25,171 bases of DNA from DASXTS01 sp036505275. GTDB taxonomy: Bacteria > Actinomycetota > Actinomycetes > Mycobacteriales > Pseudonocardiaceae. Under the pieces are notes generated by a model that saw only the letters and a program-made list of their open reading frames with translations, did not search any database and was not told the DNA's origin. Every line of letters begins with the position of its first letter. Positions within the stretch are counted from its first letter, which is position 1. The translations under genes and the position numbers were made by a program. This document shows, in pieces, positions 8,698-15,833 of this stretch. The stretch lies in the NCBI GenBank assembly GCA_036505275.1, contig DASXTS010000419.1, forward strand, positions 1 through 25,171, in the 5' to 3' direction.

Positions 8698-10367
8698 TGA
8701 GCGAACGGTTTGTGATCGGCATCGACTTCGGGACACTGTCGGGTCGCGCCGTGGTGGTGCGGGTCGAGGACGGCGCGGAGCTGGGCTCTGCGGTGCATCC
8801 TTACCGGCACGCGGTGATCACCGACCGGCTGCCGGGCAGCCACCGGCGGCTGCCGCCGGACTGGGCGCTGCAGGTGCCCGGTGACTACGTCGACGTGCTG
8901 CGCACCGCCGTCCCGGCCGCTGCGGCCGCCGCCGGCGTCGACCCGGGCGACGTGATCGGCATCGCCACCGACTTCACCGCCTGCACGATGGTCCCCACGA
9001 CGGCGGACGGCACCCCGCTGTGCGAGCTGCCGCAGTTCGCCAACCACCCGCATGCCTACGTCAAGCTCTGGAAGCACCACGCGGCCCAGGCGCAGGCCGA
9101 CCGCATCAACGCCCTGGCCGCCGAGCGGAACGAGAAGTGGCTGGCCCGCTACGGCGGGTTCATCAGCTCCGAGTGGGAGTTCGCCAAGGGGCTGCAGCTG
9201 CTGGAGGAGGACCCCGAGCTCTACGCCGCGATGGACCGCTGGGTGGAGGCCGCAGACTGGATCGTCTGGCAGCTCACCGGCAGCTACCTGCGCAACGCCT
9301 GCAGCGCCGGGTACAAGGGCATCCTGCAGGACGGGCAGTACCCCAGCCGGGACTTCCTCACCGCGCTCAACCCGACGTTCGCCGACTTCGTCGAGACCAA
9401 GCTCGCCCACCCGATCGGTGAGCTGGGCGCCGCCGCCGGCCGGCTCACCGCGCAGGCCGCGGCGTGGACGGGACTGCCGGCGGGCATCGCGGTCGCGGTG
9501 GGCAATATCGACGCGCACGTGACCGCCGCCGCAGCCGACGCCCTCGCCCCCGGGCAGCTCGTCGCGATCATGGGCACCTCGACCTGCCACGTGATGAACG
9601 GCGCCGAGCTGCGCGAAGTCCCCGGCATGTGCGGTGTGGTGCTCGGCGGCATCTCGGCCGGCGCGTACGGGTACGAGGCCGGGCAGAGCGGCGTGGGCGA
9701 CATCTTCGGGCACTTCGTGGACACCGCCGTGCCGCCGTCCTACGTCGACGCGGCCGCGGCTCAGGGCGTGTCGGTGCACGACCACCTCGCCGAGCTGGCG
9801 TCGGCGCAGGCGGTCGGCGAGCACGGCCTGCTCGCCCTGGACTGGCACGGCGGCAACCGCTCGGTGCTGGTCAACCACGAGCTGTCCGGCGTCCTCGTCG
9901 GCGAGACGCTCGCGACCAAACCGGAAGACATCTACCGCGCACTGCTCGAAGCCACCGCATTCGGCACCCGCACGATCGTCGAGACCTTCAACGCCGCCGG
10001 TGTCCCGGTGCGCGAGTTCGTGGTCGCCGGCGGCCTGCTCAAGAACCGGTTGCTGATGCAGATCTACGCCGACGTGCTCGCCATGCCGCTGTCCGTGATC
10101 GGCTCCGAGCAGGGACCGGCGCTCGGCTCCGCGATCCACGCCGCGGTCGCCGCCGGCGCCTACCCGGACGTGCCGGCGGCCGCCGCCGCCATGGGGCGGC
10201 TGCACCGCAACGCCTACCAGCCGATCGCCGCGAACTGTGCCGCATACGACGAGCTGTTCGCCGAGTACAGCCGGCTGCACGACTACTTCGGCCGCGGCGG
10301 CAACGACGTGATGCGCCGGCTGCGGGCCATCCAACGGGCCGCCGTGACCGGAAAGGCAAACCCATGA
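8697..10367 (+). CDS. araB: Ribulokinase (L-ribulokinase)
   Basis: A 556-residue FGGY-family sugar kinase that phosphorylates L-ribulose to L-ribulose 5-phosphate with ATP. Visible are the N-terminal phosphate-binding motif IGIDFGTLSGRAVV, VIGIATDFTACTMVP, the probable catalytic base D272 in VGNIDAHVTAA, and the C-terminal FGGY-type nucleotide region VVAGGLLKNRLLMQIYADVL followed by EQGPALGSAIHA. The start is GTG at 8697, preceded by GGAGG about ten bases upstream; the open frame extends much further upstream but only as antisense-like sequence inside the GH42 gene. It overlaps the GH42 stop by one base and araD by four (ATGA). The gene order araB-araD-araA and the length leave little doubt. 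Confidence 0.96.
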   Translation: MSERFVIGIDFGTLSGRAVVVRVEDGAELGSAVHPYRHAVITDRLPGSHRRLPPDWALQVPGDYVDVLRTAVPAAAAAAGVDPGDVIGIATDFTACTMVPTTADGTPLCELPQFANHPHAYVKLWKHHAAQAQADRINALAAERNEKWLARYGGFISSEWEFAKGLQLLEEDPELYAAMDRWVEAADWIVWQLTGSYLRNACSAGYKGILQDGQYPSRDFLTALNPTFADFVETKLAHPIGELGAAAGRLTAQAAAWTGLPAGIAVAVGNIDAHVTAAAADALAPGQLVAIMGTSTCHVMNGAELREVPGMCGVVLGGISAGAYGYEAGQSGVGDIFGHFVDTAVPPSYVDAAAAQGVSVHDHLAELASAQAVGEHGLLALDWHGGNRSVLVNHELSGVLVGETLATKPEDIYRALLEATAFGTRTIVETFNAAGVPVREFVVAGGLLKNRLLMQIYADVLAMPLSVIGSEQGPALGSAIHAAVAAGAYPDVPAAAAAMGRLHRNAYQPIAANCAAYDELFAEYSRLHDYFGRGGNDVMRRLRAIQRAAVTGKANP

Positions 10368-11050
10368 CCGTCGCCGCCTCCTTACGGGACACCGTGCAGG
10401 AGCTGCGCGCCCACGTCGCCGCCCTGCATGCCGAACTCCCGCGCAACAACCTCGTCATCTGGACCGCCGGCAACATCTCCGCCCGCGTTCCCGGCGCCGA
10501 CCTTCTGGTGATCAAGCCCTCGGGCGTGAGCTACGACGAGCTGAGCGCGGACAACATGGTCATCACCGACCTCGACGGCAACCTCGTCGAGGGCGACTTC
10601 TCGCCGTCCAGCGACACCGCCGCGCATGCCTACGTCTACCGGCACCTGCCGGAGATCAACGGCGTCGTACACACCCACTCCACGTATGCCACCGCCTGGT
10701 GCGCCCGCGCCGAACCGATCCCCTGCGTCCTCACGATGATCGCCGACGAGTTCGGCGGCGAGATCCCGGTCGGGCCGTTCGCGCTGATCGGGGACGACTC
10801 GATCGGCCGCGGCATTGTCGAGACGTTGCGCGGCGCGCGCTCCAAGGCGGTGCTCATGCGCAACCACGGCGTGTTCACCATCGGCCCCAGCGCCAAGGAC
10901 GCGGTCAAGACCGCGATCATGTGCGAGGACGTCGCCCGCACCGTGCACATCGCCCGCCAGCTCGGCGACGTGCTGCCCATCGCCGAGTCGGACATCGACG
11001 CCCTCTATGACCGGTACCAGAACGTGTACGGGCAGGCCAGATTCGAATGA
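10364..11050 (+). CDS. araD: L-ribulose-5-phosphate 4-epimerase
   Basis: A 228-residue class II aldolase-fold enzyme that converts L-ribulose 5-phosphate to D-xylulose 5-phosphate, which enters the pentose phosphate pathway. Zinc ligands are visible as H103 and H105 in VVHTHST and H168 in RNHGVF. Phosphate-binding pieces are WTAGNISAR and IKPSGVSYDEL, and D84 in SPSSDTAAH matches the catalytic aspartate of the family. The ATG at 10364 overlaps the araB stop as ATGA, and the TGA overlaps the araA start in the same way. The frame is open upstream through araB, but homology begins at this ATG. Position between araB and araA separates it from the related fuculose-phosphate aldolases. Confidence 0.95.
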   Translation: MTVAASLRDTVQELRAHVAALHAELPRNNLVIWTAGNISARVPGADLLVIKPSGVSYDELSADNMVITDLDGNLVEGDFSPSSDTAAHAYVYRHLPEINGVVHTHSTYATAWCARAEPIPCVLTMIADEFGGEIPVGPFALIGDDSIGRGIVETLRGARSKAVLMRNHGVFTIGPSAKDAVKTAIMCEDVARTVHIARQLGDVLPIAESDIDALYDRYQNVYGQARFE

Positions 11051-12552
11051 GCTCCCAGATTTGGTTCCTCACCGGCAGCCAGCACCTCTACGGCCCCGAG
11101 ACGCTCGACCAGGTCGCCGGCCAGTCCCAGCAGATCGCCGGCGCCCTCTCCGATGCGCTCGGCACGAACGGCACCGACATCGTGTGGCGGCCGGTGCTCA
11201 CCGACTCCGCCGGCATCCGCCGGGCGATACTCGACGCGAACAACGACGACAGTTGCCTCGGCCTCATCGCCTGGATGCACACCTTCTCCCCGGCCAAGAT
11301 GTGGATAACGGGCCTGGACGCGCTGCGCAAGCCGCTGCTGCACCTGCACACCCAGGCCAACGCCGCGCTGCCGTGGCAGACCATCGACATGGACTTCATG
11401 AACCTCAACCAGGCAGCGCACGGCGACCGTGAGTTCGGCTACATCCAGAGCCGGCTGGGCGTGGCCCGCAAGACGGTCGCCGGGCACGTGTCCGACCCCG
11501 CCGTCGCGGTCCGGGTCGACAAGTGGATCGCGGCCGCCCGCGGCTTCGCGCGGCTGCGGACGCTGCGGCTGGCCCGCTTCGGCGACAACATGCGCGACGT
11601 CGCGGTCACCGAAGGGGACAAGGTCGAGGCCGAACTGCGCTTCGGCGCCTCGGTGAACACCTACGGTGTCAACGACCTGGTCGCGGTGGTCGACTCGATC
11701 GACGACAAGACGATCGACGATCTCGTCGCCGAGTACGCCGACCGGTACGAGGTCGTCCCCGATTTGCGGGCCGGTGGCGAACGGCACGACTCGCTGCGCT
11801 ACGCCGCCCGCATCGAGGCCGGTCTGCGGCAGTTCCTCGTCGACGGCGGCTTCGGCGCCTTCACCACCAACTTCCAGGACCTCGGCGGCCTGCGCCAGCT
11901 GCCCGGCCTCGGGGTGCAGCGCCTGATGGCCGAGGGCTACGGCTTCGGCGGCGAGGGCGACTGGAAGACCTCGATGATGCTGGCCGCCGTCAAGGCCATG
12001 GGCGCCGCCGACTCTGCCAATAACCGGGGCACCTCCTTCATGGAGGACTACACCTACCACTGGGGCCCCGGCACCCCGAAGATTCTCGGCGCGCACATGC
12101 TCGAGGTCTGCCCGAGCATCGCCGCCGGCCGACCGCGATGCGAGATCCACCCGCTGAGCATCGGCGACCGCGAGGACCCGGTCCGCCTCGTCTTCGACGC
12201 GCTCCCCGGCCCCGGCATCGTCCTCGGCATCGCCGACGTCGGCGACCGGTTCCGCTTGGTGCTCAACGAGATCGAGGTGGTCCAGCCGGACGAGCCGCTG
12301 CCCAACCTCCCGGTGGCGCGGGCCGTCTGGAAACCGACCCCGTCGCTGTCCACCTCGGCCGAATCCTGGCTCACCGCCGGCGGGCCGCACCACACCGTGC
12401 TCAGCCAGGCCGTCGACACGGAGACCGTCACGGACTTCGCCGCGATGCTGCATACCGAACTCCTCGTCATCGACCAGCAGACGACGGCGCGCGACTTCGC
12501 CAACGCCGTCCGGTGGAACGCCGCCTACTATCGGCTCGTACATGGGCTTTAA
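11047..12552 (+). CDS. araA: L-arabinose isomerase
   Basis: A 501-residue L-arabinose isomerase that interconverts L-arabinose and L-ribulose, the first step of the bacterial arabinose pathway. Manganese ligands are visible as E303 in GYGFGGEGDWKTS, E333 in FMEDYTYHWG and H350 in GAHMLEVCPS, with a further histidine in the WLTAGGPHHTVLS segment. The N-terminal WFLTGSQHLYG and GLIAWMHTFSPAKMW blocks are family signatures. Length matches the usual ~500 residues. The ATG overlaps the araD TGA (ATGA) and the gene ends the operon with TAA. No carbohydrate transporter or AraR/AraC/LacI regulator follows, so regulation must be encoded elsewhere. Confidence 0.97.
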   Translation: MSSQIWFLTGSQHLYGPETLDQVAGQSQQIAGALSDALGTNGTDIVWRPVLTDSAGIRRAILDANNDDSCLGLIAWMHTFSPAKMWITGLDALRKPLLHLHTQANAALPWQTIDMDFMNLNQAAHGDREFGYIQSRLGVARKTVAGHVSDPAVAVRVDKWIAAARGFARLRTLRLARFGDNMRDVAVTEGDKVEAELRFGASVNTYGVNDLVAVVDSIDDKTIDDLVAEYADRYEVVPDLRAGGERHDSLRYAARIEAGLRQFLVDGGFGAFTTNFQDLGGLRQLPGLGVQRLMAEGYGFGGEGDWKTSMMLAAVKAMGAADSANNRGTSFMEDYTYHWGPGTPKILGAHMLEVCPSIAAGRPRCEIHPLSIGDREDPVRLVFDALPGPGIVLGIADVGDRFRLVLNEIEVVQPDEPLPNLPVARAVWKPTPSLSTSAESWLTAGGPHHTVLSQAVDTETVTDFAAMLHTELLVIDQQTTARDFANAVRWNAAYYRLVHGL

Positions 12553-12560
12553 TTGCGGTT

Positions 12561-12575
12561 GGCCGTGAATCGGCC
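12561..12575 (+). terminator. Weak candidate hairpin just after araA
   Basis: GGCCG and CGGCC flank a five-base loop eight bases after the araA stop. The stem is only five base pairs and no T-run follows, so it is a weak terminator candidate in the gap between convergent araA and paaX. Confidence 0.25.
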
Positions 12576-12620
12576 GTCGGTTCGGAAGCTGGCACCGTAC
12601 TTGTGGGCTTGGGTATGGAC

Positions 12621-12672
12621 GGCGTCGCGGCCGGCGGCGTCGCGGCCGGCGGCGTCGCGGCCGGCGGCGTCG
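12621..12672. repeat. 15-bp tandem repeat, about 3.5 copies
   Basis: Three perfect tandem copies of GGCGTCGCGGCCGGC (12621-12635, 12636-12650, 12651-12665) are followed by a partial fourth copy of seven bases. The period is a multiple of three, but no supported gene covers it. Replication slippage is the simplest origin. Confidence 0.9.
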
Positions 12673-12867
12673 GGGTCCAGGCAGTACCGCAGCCGTTGGG
12701 GAACCCGGAAGCCGCACCTAACCGGCAAGACGGGAACCTCACTCCCGTCCCGAGCCAATCTTCCAACCGCAACTCAAGAGCCGACCGTGCCCAGCCGGCG
12801 AACGCCATACGGCACCACCCAAGGTGATCGGCCGAGACGGTGTATTCCGCCGGCCACAGCGGTAACT

Positions 12868-12916
12868 GAATCGAGATCTACCAAGCGGGCACTGGCCGAA
12901 TCGAGGCCTATCAAGC
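12868..12916. repeat. Imperfect direct repeat, 30-bp period
   Basis: The 19-base stretch at 12868-12886 (GAATCGAGATCTACCAAGC) recurs at 12898-12916 with three mismatches. The 30-bp spacing preserves reading phase, which would fit an old coding repeat, but no gene is supported here. Confidence 0.6.
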
Positions 12917-12958
12917 CCAGCCCCGGGCCAAGCGCACCCGACCGCCACCTCGCCGGAC

Positions 12959-12980
12959 GTCCAGCCCCCGTCCAGCCCCC
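12959..12980. repeat. 11-bp perfect tandem duplication
   Basis: GTCCAGCCCCC occurs twice in direct succession (12959-12969 and 12970-12980). It is a short duplication in the non-coding gap. Confidence 0.7.
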
Positions 12981-13135
12981 GGCCACGTCGAGGTGACCAA
13001 GGAGATCACCAGGCGGGTTCGCGCACGCCGTTCCGCCTGCACCTCCCACGTGATCGCCAGAACTGTCGGCCCAGCTTGCACCACTTGCAACGCCAGTCGA
13101 CACTCTTGGCGATCAAGGACCACCGAGCTGCCGCG

Positions 13136-13990
13136 CTAACCGGCGCCGCGACCAACGTCGACCTCGTTCAGCGCCATCCACCCCCGGCGAGCACCGGCCG
13201 ACCAGGACGCCTGACGCTCGGCGAACAGATCCGCGGCCCGCTCACCGCTCCACAGCGGCGGCAGCAGCTCGCTCGGCAGCTCGGGGTCGATGGACGGGAA
13301 GCGGCGCCACGCGTGGACCAGTTCCACGACGCGGGCGAGCGGATCCGCGGCCACAGGCCCGGCGAAGTCGGCGAGGAACTGCGAATACCGGCTCTGGATG
13401 GCATCGACGTCCCAGGCCTGGCGGATCATGCCGGGGAGGTCACCGCCGCCGTGGTAGCGGGCGAGGAACACCCGTGCCTCGTCGAAGGATGCCTCGGCGA
13501 GAACCCGTTCGACCTCGGCAACCCGGCCGCTGTGCGGACTGATCCACAGGCCCGGCGCCGGAGTGCCGAAGCCGATCCAGCTCAGCCGGGTGCGCAGCAG
13601 GTGCCGTGCCGACCGATCGGTCTCCGGGACGCGGGCGAGCACGAGCACGAACTGGCCGTCCCAGTCGCGGGTGACGCCGCGGAACCCGTAGATGCGTTCG
13701 GTGCCCTCGGTCAGCAGCTGTTCGGCGCTCGGCGCCAGCCGCCAGAGGGTGCGCCGGCCGTGGCGCTCCCCGGTGAGCCAGCCGTCCGCCGCCATCCGCA
13801 TGAGTGCCTGGCGGCCGGCCTTCTCCTCGACGCCGAGCCGGTCGAGCAGGTCAAGGAAGGCCGACGTCCACGCCGAGCCGCCGGTGGGCAGCACCAGCTC
13901 GCCGAGCACAGTGATGAGCAGACCGCGGACGGTTTCCGACCCCGCCGCGTGCCGCCGGGACAGGGTCGGCTCGGCACGAGCGGTTGTCAT
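13136..13990 (-). CDS. PaaX family transcriptional regulator
   Basis: A 284-residue PaaX-type repressor. The N-terminal winged helix-turn-helix covers about residues 18-90 (RGLLITVLGELVLPTGG through RQALMRMAADGWLTGERHGRR). The middle and C-terminal PaaX domains follow (YGFRGVTRDWDGQFVLVLARVPE, WIGFGTPAPGLWISPH, then the SRYSQFLADFAG and LVHAWRRFPSIDPELP blocks). Classical PaaX represses phenylacetate genes and is released by phenylacetyl-CoA. This one is divergent from a benzoyl-CoA pathway operon, so it probably senses benzoyl-CoA or a related aryl-CoA; the ligand is inferred. No ribosome-binding site precedes the ATG at 13990, and a good promoter places the transcript start at the A of the ATG, suggesting a leaderless mRNA and autoregulation from the shared promoter region. 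Confidence 0.9.
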   Translation of the reverse strand: MTTARAEPTLSRRHAAGSETVRGLLITVLGELVLPTGGSAWTSAFLDLLDRLGVEEKAGRQALMRMAADGWLTGERHGRRTLWRLAPSAEQLLTEGTERIYGFRGVTRDWDGQFVLVLARVPETDRSARHLLRTRLSWIGFGTPAPGLWISPHSGRVAEVERVLAEASFDEARVFLARYHGGGDLPGMIRQAWDVDAIQSRYSQFLADFAGPVAADPLARVVELVHAWRRFPSIDPELPSELLPPLWSGERAADLFAERQASWSAGARRGWMALNEVDVGRGAG

Positions 13991-13996
13991 GCAGCC

Positions 13997-14025
13997 AATT
14001 TGCTACAAACCCTTGACGGAATCAA
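13997..14025 (-). promoter_or_regulatory. Predicted leaderless promoter of the PaaX gene
   Basis: Read on the minus strand, TTGATT (14025-14020) and CAAATT (14002-13997) are separated by 17 bases, close to a sigma-70-type promoter. The -10 box ends six bases before the ATG, which places +1 at the start codon. No Shine-Dalgarno sequence is present, which fits leaderless translation, common in actinomycetes. Confidence 0.55.
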
Positions 14026-14026
14026 G
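14012..14026. promoter_or_regulatory. Candidate PaaX operator
   Basis: CTTGACGGAATCAAG is a perfect inverted repeat of five-base arms (CTTGA/TCAAG) around CGGAA. On the minus strand it reads TTGATTCC, containing TGATTC, which I recall as the core of the E. coli PaaX site. It overlaps the -35 boxes of both divergent genes, so one bound repressor dimer would silence both. A second, wider inverted repeat, GCTAC (14002-14006) and GTAGC (14026-14030), brackets it. Confidence 0.5.
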
Positions 14027-14042
14027 TAGCGATGTAGAGGAT
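14013..14042 (+). promoter_or_regulatory. Candidate promoter of the box operon
   Basis: TTGACG at 14013-14018 is a near-consensus -35 box; GAGGAT at 14037-14042 (18-base spacer) or TAGAGG at 14035-14040 (16-base spacer) could serve as -10. It faces the paaX promoter and overlaps the candidate operator. The boxC gene follows with an AGGAGG-type ribosome-binding site. Confidence 0.45.
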
Positions 14043-14069
14043 ATTCAGTACCGGCAGGAGGAGCGGTCC

Positions 14070-15830
14070 ATGACGAGCCTGGCGACTTCCGACACCCCGC
14101 GTACATCGCAAGTAGCATCCGAAGAAACATCGGAGGATCTGCCGGCCGCGGCCGGACGGGCGCGCGACCGGGTCGACTTCCGCACCGAACCGGCCCGCTA
14201 CAAGCACTGGCGGCTGGCAGTCGACGGCCGCGTCGCCACGCTGACGATGGACGTCGACGAGAACGCCGGCCTGGTTCCCGGCTACGAGCTGAAGCTCAAC
14301 TCGTATGACCTCGGCGTGGACATCGAGCTGTACGACGCGGTGCAGCGGCTGCGGTTCGAGCACCCCGAGGTGGGCGCGGTCGTCATCACCAGCGGCAAGG
14401 ACCGGATCTTCAGCGCCGGCGCCAACATCCGCATGCTGGCCGCGTCACCGCACGCCTGGAAGGTGAACTTCTGCAAGTTCACCAACGAGACCCGCAACGG
14501 CATCGAGGACGCGACGGCGCACTCCGGGCAGACTTACCTGGCTGCGGTGAACGGGACGGCGTCCGGGGGCGGTTACGAGCTCGCGCTCGCCTGCGAGCAC
14601 ATCATGCTGGTCGACGACCGGTCGTCCGCGGTGTCACTGCCGGAGGTGCCCCTGCTCGGCGTCCTGCCCGGCACTGGCGGGCTGACCAGGGTGGTGGACA
14701 AGCGCAGGGTGCGCCGTGACCTCGCCGATGTGTTCGCCACCAAGGCGGAGGGCATCGGCGGCCGGAAGGCCGTTGCCTGGCGGCTGGTGGACGAGGCCGT
14801 GCCGCGGGCGAAGTGGGACGACACCGTGGCCGCGCGGGCGCGAGAGCTGGCCGGCACGTCGAGACGCCCGGCGGACGCGACCGGCATCAACCTCACGCCG
14901 CTGGCCAAGGAGCGGACCGACGACCGGATCGACTACCGCTACGTGTCGGCGACGCTCGACCGGGCCGGCCGCTGCGCGCGGATCGTCATGCGTGGACCCG
15001 ACCAGGACGCACCCGCGACGATCGATGGCGCCGACTTCTGGACGCTGGCCATGACCCGCGAGCTCGACGACCTGATCCTCGACCTGCGCACCAACGAGGC
15101 GGACCTCGGCACCTGGGTGCTGCGCACCGAGGGCCAGGCCGACCGGGTGCGCAGCCACGACCGTGTGCTGTTGGACAGCGTCGAAAGCAGCGCCGCCGAC
15201 GGCTGGCTGGCCAACGAAATCATGCACTACCTCAAGCGCACCCTCAAACGCCTGGATGTCACCAGCCGCAGCCTGATCGCGCTGATCGAGCCGGGCAGCT
15301 GCTTCGCCGGCTCCCTACTGGAGATCGCGCTCGCCGCCGATCGCTCTTACCAGCTGCTCGGCACGTTCGAGGGCCCTGATCATGACACAGACGCGGAACC
15401 GGCGACGATCACGGTGACCGAGATGAACCTGGGGCCGCTGCCGATGGGCAACGGCCTGACCCGTCTGCAGACCAGGTTCCTCGGGAACGACGCCGCGCTG
15501 ACGGCGATCCACGACCGCCGAGACGAGCCGCTCGAGGCCGAAGACGCCGAGGAGCTGGGGCTGGTCACCTTCGCACCCGACGACATCGACTGGGACGACG
15601 AGGTGCGCATCGCGCTCGAGGAGCGGGCCAGCTTCAGCCCCGACGCACTCATCGGCATGGAGGCGAACTACCGCTTCGCCGGGCCGGAAACGCTGGAAAC
15701 GAAGATCTTCGGACGGCTCAGCGCTTGGCAGAACTGGATCTTCTACCGCCCCAATGCCTCCGGGTCCGACGGCGCGCTGCGCAAGTTCGGCACCGGTCAG
15801 CGCGCCGACTTCGACTGGAATCGAGTCTGA
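14070..15830 (+). CDS. boxC: Benzoyl-CoA-dihydrodiol lyase / 2,3-epoxybenzoyl-CoA dihydrolase
   Basis: A 586-residue crotonase-superfamily protein matching BoxC, which hydrolytically opens 2,3-epoxybenzoyl-CoA to 3,4-dehydroadipyl-CoA semialdehyde and formate. The N-terminal crotonase domain has ITSGKDRIFSAGANIRMLA (about 105-125), the oxyanion-hole region NGTASGGGYELALACEHI (about 158-175) and PEVPLLGVLPGTGGLTR. A second degenerate crotonase-like half (about 290-530) includes IALIEPGSCFAGSLLEIALAADRSY. The C-terminus TKIFGRLSAWQNWIFYRPNA is characteristic of BoxC. GGAGGAG lies just before the ATG at 14070. The frame is open further upstream, but that part is antisense to paaX. The stop is three bases before the boxB ATG. 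The first 25 residues are polar and low-complexity and may be disordered. Confidence 0.95.
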   Translation: MTSLATSDTPRTSQVASEETSEDLPAAAGRARDRVDFRTEPARYKHWRLAVDGRVATLTMDVDENAGLVPGYELKLNSYDLGVDIELYDAVQRLRFEHPEVGAVVITSGKDRIFSAGANIRMLAASPHAWKVNFCKFTNETRNGIEDATAHSGQTYLAAVNGTASGGGYELALACEHIMLVDDRSSAVSLPEVPLLGVLPGTGGLTRVVDKRRVRRDLADVFATKAEGIGGRKAVAWRLVDEAVPRAKWDDTVAARARELAGTSRRPADATGINLTPLAKERTDDRIDYRYVSATLDRAGRCARIVMRGPDQDAPATIDGADFWTLAMTRELDDLILDLRTNEADLGTWVLRTEGQADRVRSHDRVLLDSVESSAADGWLANEIMHYLKRTLKRLDVTSRSLIALIEPGSCFAGSLLEIALAADRSYQLLGTFEGPDHDTDAEPATITVTEMNLGPLPMGNGLTRLQTRFLGNDAALTAIHDRRDEPLEAEDAEELGLVTFAPDDIDWDDEVRIALEERASFSPDALIGMEANYRFAGPETLETKIFGRLSAWQNWIFYRPNASGSDGALRKFGTGQRADFDWNRV

Positions 15831-15833
15831 AGC

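Larger units (their letters stand above)
12553..13135. other. Gap between convergent araA and paaX, no convincing gene
   Basis: Nearly 600 bases separate the 3' ends of araA and paaX. Open frames exist on both strands but are low-complexity, lack ribosome-binding sites and resemble no family I know. The stretch is rich in short repeats: a 15-bp tandem array at 12621-12672, a 19-bp imperfect pair at 12868-12886 and 12898-12916 with a 30-bp period, and an 11-bp perfect tandem pair at 12959-12980. This is consistent with degenerate or formerly coding DNA, or with a dead mobile element, but no ends, transposase motifs or target duplications were recognised. Confidence 0.6.

Noticed and set aside
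12621..12672. Tandem repeats considered as a CRISPR array.
   Set aside because: The 15-bp units are directly adjacent without spacers and no cas gene is present.
12553..12996. A plus-strand open frame after araA with repeated SRPAA units.
   Set aside because: The amino acid repeat only reflects the 15-bp DNA repeat; there is no ribosome-binding site and no similarity to a known family.
13000..13123. Minus-strand fragment beginning MVLDRQECRLALQVVQ considered as a transposase remnant.
   Set aside because: No catalytic motif, terminal repeats or recognisable transposase family features could be seen.
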